Source of the DNA: BTUB01 sp964392765
GTDB taxonomy: Bacteria; Babelota; Babeliae; Babelales; Vermiphilaceae
Length of the DNA: 26,231 nt
Direction of reading: 5' to 3'
Assembly: GCA_964392765.1 (NCBI GenBank)
Contig: CAYMRF010000013.1
Location: 1 to 26,231 of the forward strand
The stretch's first letter is position 1. Every line of letters begins with the position of its first letter. The notes beneath the pieces were generated by a model. The model worked only from the letters and a program-made list of their open reading frames with translations, was not told the origin of the DNA and ran no database searches. Positions 23,011-26,231 of the stretch are shown piece after piece. The translations under genes were made by a program, and so were the position numbers.

Positions 23011-23019
23011 TGCTAGAAT
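23011..23019 (+). promoter_or_regulatory. Extended -10 promoter for yidC
   Basis: TGC plus TAGAAT within TTTTTGCTAGAAT (23007-23019), identical over 13 bases to the ffh promoter. No strong -35. The leader would be about 53 bases, ending with AAGGA before the ATG. Confidence 0.55.
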
Positions 23020-23078
23020 TAAAGCTGATTTTATAGTGTGCATCCCTCTCTATCTCTGATTCCTAAGGATTTTTTTGT

Positions 23079-24623
23079 ATGAATATTAAGAATCTATTAC
23101 TCCCATTGGGTCTTGCTTTGGTCACCACATGGGCGATCCAGTATTTCGTGATTAACCGCTACTATAACCCTGAGCAGAGCACGGTGCAATCTGGTCGTAG
23201 TTTTACTGCTCCTCAAAGCCAGGTAGAAGCTCAGCCGTTACTGCGAGAAGTTGATTTTATCGATGCTGATATTGCTGATACGCAAGAAGGGGTTCAAACT
23301 CGGGTAGAAGCCGATCATGCCACTTATCTGTTTTCCACCAAGGGAGCAACATTAGAGCAGTTAACGTTCAAGCGAATCATGAATGATCGCGTGGTTGCTC
23401 TTAAAACTATTGAGGCGCCGCAAGGGCCCAGCCGCGATACGCGCAATTTCTTGGTAGCGCTCGCTAAAAAGACTCCTTTAAATTATGCGCTCGTTGATCA
23501 AAAATCATTAGAATCAGCAACTCAGCTCACCTATAAAGCGGAAACTGAGCAAGCAGTGATTGAAAAGATTTTCACCATTGATCAAACTAAATTTAAGATT
23601 GATCTTGAAATCAAGATAGCGCCTAAGAAAGATCCTGTTCAAGTTCGCTTGTTCTATGGCTCTCCTTCAATGCCAACCGTGAAAGATGATGTGATTTCTG
23701 CGGTTTATAACACGGAAAAAGGATCAATTCAAAAAGAAGCTCGTGGCAAACTGGATATGAATAAGGGTTGGTTCATGCCAAACTTCTTTGGCAGCGAAAG
23801 CCGTTATTTTGTACATGCTATGATTTCTGATCAGAATAATTTCGCACAGCGCGCTTACTATTCATTAATTGGGCAAGATGGATTGATTTCGATTCTGGAA
23901 GGGGCGTCAATTGATAAGCCCGCGCAATGGAAGCTTTCATTCTACTTCGGGCCAAAAGAAGATGATGCTATGAATCAGGTTGATCCTCGCTTGGAACAAA
24001 CGTTAGAGCATTCTGGCTGGCTAGCGCCACTTTCGCGCCTTTTGCTGATGTTCCTCAAATATTTATATAGCTTCTTGCACAATTATGGATGGGCAATCGT
24101 ATTAATGACCCTCATCATCAATTTAGTATTATTGCCACTTAACATTAAAAGTGCGCAAGGCATGAAGAAATATGCGGAATTTCAAAAGAAACTTAAATAT
24201 ATTGAGCAGCGCTATAAAGATGATCCAGATACGCTCGCACGTGAACGCCAAGAATTGATTGCTAAACATGGTTTGCCGGGAATGGGCGGATGCTTGCCGA
24301 AGCTGATTCAGATTCCTATCTTCTTTGCATTAAGCAGAGTGCTTTCAAGCTCTATAGAATTATATAAAGCGCCCTTTATTTTATGGATTAAAGATCTTTC
24401 GGCGCCAGATCCATTGCATATTTTGCCTTTATTGATTGTGATCGCAATGCTATTCCAATCAACGGCAACTGAGCCTAAGCAGCGCTTTATGATGATTGCG
24501 GTGGCATTAGTGTTTGGTGCCTTTTCTGTGAATTTCTCTGCGGGATTATGCTTGTATATTTTAGTGGGCATTGTTCTCATGAACATTCAAACGTTCATCC
24601 AAACAAAGTTGGGCTGGGCATAA
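23079..24623 (+). CDS. yidC: Membrane protein insertase YidC
   Basis: 514 residues, Gram-negative type. TM1 at about 5-25 (LLLPLGLALVTTWAIQYFVI), then a large periplasmic beta-sandwich domain to about 310. The conserved insertase core follows: YGWAIVLMTLIINLVLLPLN, the cytoplasmic hairpin KKLKYIEQRYKDDPD, GMGGCLPKLIQIPIFFAL, APFILWIKDLSAPDPLHILP and two more membrane helices. It inserts and folds inner-membrane proteins with or without SecYEG. The groove arginine of TM2 (R366 in E. coli) is Asn348 here. No rnpA/rpmH neighbours are seen. Confidence 0.95.
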   Translation: MNIKNLLLPLGLALVTTWAIQYFVINRYYNPEQSTVQSGRSFTAPQSQVEAQPLLREVDFIDADIADTQEGVQTRVEADHATYLFSTKGATLEQLTFKRIMNDRVVALKTIEAPQGPSRDTRNFLVALAKKTPLNYALVDQKSLESATQLTYKAETEQAVIEKIFTIDQTKFKIDLEIKIAPKKDPVQVRLFYGSPSMPTVKDDVISAVYNTEKGSIQKEARGKLDMNKGWFMPNFFGSESRYFVHAMISDQNNFAQRAYYSLIGQDGLISILEGASIDKPAQWKLSFYFGPKEDDAMNQVDPRLEQTLEHSGWLAPLSRLLLMFLKYLYSFLHNYGWAIVLMTLIINLVLLPLNIKSAQGMKKYAEFQKKLKYIEQRYKDDPDTLARERQELIAKHGLPGMGGCLPKLIQIPIFFALSRVLSSSIELYKAPFILWIKDLSAPDPLHILPLLIVIAMLFQSTATEPKQRFMMIAVALVFGAFSVNFSAGLCLYILVGIVLMNIQTFIQTKLGWA

Positions 24624-24645
24624 GGAAAATAGCTTGAACCGAAAA

Positions 24646-24697
24646 AAGCCGCTCGTTGTGAGTGATTGCGAAGCAATCGTATCGAACCATGCGGCTT
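24646..24697. repeat. Palindromic repeat element after yidC
   Basis: Outer stem AAGCCGC (24646-24652) / GCGGCTT (24691-24697), inner perfect hairpin GATTGC-GAA-GCAATC (24664-24678). Also contains ATCGAACCATGC as in other copies. It could serve as a transcription end for yidC, but no T-run follows on the plus strand. Confidence 0.6.
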
Positions 24698-24713
24698 AAA
24701 ATCATGAGCTGTT

Positions 24714-25002
24714 ATGAATTGTTTTTATGTATATATTTTGAAATGTAATGATGATTCTTATTATATTGGGCACACTGATAACATTGAAAAAAGAATAGCA
24801 GAGCATGATTCAGCTTCTTATCCTGGTTATACTCAAACGCGTTTGCCAGTGAAGCTTGTATATATGCAATAATTTGCAAGTCGTGATGAGGCATTTAATG
24901 CCGAGCATCAAATAAAAAAAATGGAATCGCAAGAAAAAAGAAGCGCTTATTGAAAACAATTGGGATAATTTAAAAATATTAGCGAAAAAGAGATTTTATT
25001 GA
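24714..25002 (+). pseudogene. Decayed GIY-YIG endonuclease gene
   Basis: Starting at the ATG the frame reads MNCFYVYILKCNDDSYYIGH and on to KRIAEHDSASYPGY, a clear small GIY-YIG nuclease (UPF0213/YhbQ-like). It meets TAA at 24870-24872 (codon 53), continues FASRDEAFNAEHQIKK with the expected catalytic Glu region, then shifts frame in an A8 run (24914-24921). Removing one A restores WNRKKKEALIENNWDNLKIL and on to KRFY and a stop at 25000-25002. Two independent lesions make it a pseudogene of about 95 codons. It is flanked on both sides by palindromic repeat elements. Confidence 0.85.
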
Positions 25003-25013
25003 AAGTAGTATTA

Positions 25014-25119
25014 AACCCGCATGGTTCGATCCGTCTTCGCCAAGGCTTCGCCGGACAGGTACGATTGCGGAGTTTATCCTGAGCGATGTCGAAGGGCAAT
25101 CACTCACCACGAGCGGGTT
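25014..25119. repeat. Palindromic repeat element before recR
   Basis: Ends AACCCGC (25014-25020) and GCGGGTT (25113-25119) are perfect 7-bp inverted repeats. Inside are CATGGTTCGATC, module B (25030-25059, CGCCAAGGCTTCGCCGGACA) and module A CCTGAGCGATGTCGAAGGG (25078-25096). This is the most complete copy in the window. Confidence 0.75.
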
Positions 25120-25156
25120 ATATGATTAAAATTTTTAGAGGGGATGGCTGTTAAAT

Positions 25157-25759
25157 ATGTTACATGATACACCATCATTAACGAAATTGATCAAGACATT
25201 GCAACAAGTTCCTTATTTGGCTTCAAAAAATATTTATCGCGTGGCGAGCTATTTTTTGCATCTGGAAGAGAGCAAGGTTGATCAATTTTGCGCCGCATTG
25301 AAGGAGGCAAAACTCAATATCACGCAATGCAGCACCTGTTTTTCATGGCGAGAAAAAGATCGCAATTGTTCTCTATGCAGCAATGCACGCCGTGATCAGG
25401 GATTAATCTGCGTGATAGAGACTTGGCAAGAGCTTTTGGCAATTGAGAAAACTGGTGGTTACAATGGGGTTTATCATGTGTTGGGCGGAGCAATCTCTCC
25501 GCTTGAAGGAATTGGCCCGGAGAATTTAAACATTCTTGCGTTGATTCGCCGCGTTGAAGCCAATCAAATTAATGAGATCATTTTGGCTACCAATCAAACG
25601 CCAGAAGGTGAAGCCACTGCTTCATACATTGCCAGTAAATTGAAGCATATGGGAATAAAATTATCATGTTTAGCGCGCGGAATTCCGGTTGGCTCATCTA
25701 TTGAAGCCATGGATCGCGTTACGGTTTATAAGGCATTATCAGAGCGTCGGCCGTTTTAG
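25157..25759 (+). CDS. recR: Recombination mediator protein RecR
   Basis: 200 residues. An N-terminal helix-hairpin-helix region is followed by a four-Cys zinc finger (C58, C61, C71, C74), then a Toprim domain (ICVIETWQELLAIEKTGGYNGVYHVLGG) with the typical SPLEGIGPENLNI and ATNQTPEGEATASYI. It works with RecO/RecF to load RecA on gapped DNA. The ATG at 25157 has AGAGGGG 13 bases upstream, which is long. An out-of-frame ATG at 25144 opens a seven-codon mini-ORF overlapping the start. The usual dnaX and ybaB neighbours are not present. Confidence 0.94.
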   Translation: MLHDTPSLTKLIKTLQQVPYLASKNIYRVASYFLHLEESKVDQFCAALKEAKLNITQCSTCFSWREKDRNCSLCSNARRDQGLICVIETWQELLAIEKTGGYNGVYHVLGGAISPLEGIGPENLNILALIRRVEANQINEIILATNQTPEGEATASYIASKLKHMGIKLSCLARGIPVGSSIEAMDRVTVYKALSERRPF

Positions 25760-25790
25760 TTATAGATAAGAAAATTTAAAGGTTTAAAAC

Positions 25791-26231
25791 ATGTTATTTA
25801 CCGGTTCAAATTCGCAAGATGCAGGCATCTTTGCATTGCGCGCAAAAGATTTAGTTACGATTATCAAGCAAGAGCAATCAGAAGTTAAAAAAGGCGCAAT
25901 AATATTATTTGGCGCTTTCGAGCAAGAGCGCTGCGCATTTCGCCAAGAAAGTTCATTTTACTATTTTACGGGTGTCACTGAGCCCGGTGCAATAGCGGTC
26001 TTTAATCTCGATGGCAAATCGATTTTATATGTTCCCGATCATGGTGCAACGCGCGCTGCATGGGTGCATAATGCTATTGAGTTAACTCCAGAAAATGCAA
26101 AAAAATTAGGATTTGATGAGATTCGCCCGTTAGGAGAAATGGCTCCTGGATATCAATTTCATGAATTCTCTGATAAAAAACATTATAGCAAAATTGTTGC
26201 TGATCTTTCTGCATTACTCAGTCAAGATGGA
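25791..26231 (+). CDS. pepP: Xaa-Pro aminopeptidase (aminopeptidase P) N-terminal part, cut by window end
   Basis: 147 codons without a stop to the window edge. AAAGG lies eight bases before the ATG, 31 bases after recR. The visible part is an AMP_N domain: LRAKDLVTII, FGAFEQERCAFRQESSFYYFTGVTEPGAIAVF and YVPDHGATRAAWVHN. This fits creatinase/aminopeptidase P enzymes that remove N-terminal residues before proline. The metal-binding catalytic domain would lie outside the window. The gene symbol is a family-level assignment. Confidence 0.85.
   Translation, partial: MLFTGSNSQDAGIFALRAKDLVTIIKQEQSEVKKGAIILFGAFEQERCAFRQESSFYYFTGVTEPGAIAVFNLDGKSILYVPDHGATRAAWVHNAIELTPENAKKLGFDEIRPLGEMAPGYQFHEFSDKKHYSKIVADLSALLSQDG

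Noticed and set aside
24712..24894. Minus-strand ORF in the yidC-recR spacer
   Set aside because: The plus strand of the same bases encodes a recognisable GIY-YIG nuclease pseudogene; the minus ORF is its antisense shadow.
10101..25119. Repeat family as a CRISPR array
   Set aside because: Copies are scattered over 15 kb, differ in orientation and modules, and lack regular spacers or cas genes.

Overview
The window reads as one chromosomal segment of an AT-rich, compact, Gram-negative-like bacterium. It has peptidoglycan synthesis (murC), SRP and YidC export, many signal peptides and a lipobox. The small secreted coiled-coil and beta-helix proteins and the reduced rpsP-trmD-rplS cluster suggest a host-associated lineage. 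My best guess is candidate phylum Dependentiae (TM6) or a similar lineage. That is a judgement from protein style and cannot be proven from this window. No rRNA, tRNA or CRISPR array was recognised.

Layout. 1-2158: 3' part of a large Ig/cadherin-like repeat protein with a higher-order three-domain repeat (801 bp period), then a terminator. 2276-3862: trpS and a small membrane-anchored protein, probably one operon. 3874-9906: two paralogous secreted beta-helix genes, each in an almost identical frame of poly-T leader, conserved 5' coding end and identical terminator. An AAA+/DUF4143 ATPase with its own strong promoter lies between them. 9906-15315 (minus strand): uvrD/pcrA helicase, two exported coiled-coil proteins separated by a strong terminator, and hflX. 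15411-19519 (plus strand): ffh, rpsP, trmD (fused to a second SPOUT methyltransferase), rplS and a lipoprotein. The usual rimM is missing. 19525-20872 (minus strand): three small secreted-protein genes, one interrupted by an in-frame stop. 20981-22880 (minus strand): murC and a MerR-type regulator. 23079 to the end (plus strand): yidC, a decayed GIY-YIG nuclease gene flanked by palindromic repeats, recR, and the start of an aminopeptidase P gene.

Three themes stand out. (1) The beta-helix cassettes carry T16 and T12 tracts exactly between a candidate -35 and -10. They also carry an 11-nt perfect complement between the ribosome-binding/start region and the 3' UTR just before the terminator. 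This suggests phase variation and/or UTR-based self- or cross-regulation. (2) A family of short GC-richer palindromic repeats occurs at seven places. Three copies lie in frame inside protein genes, including one between helicase motifs II and III of UvrD. (3) Several core proteins have unusual features: a TrmD-SPOUT fusion, YidC with Asn in place of the groove Arg, and an altered Ffh closing-loop motif.

Most genes are tightly packed. The only stretch over 300 bases without an intact gene is 24624-25156, which holds the nuclease pseudogene and two repeat elements.
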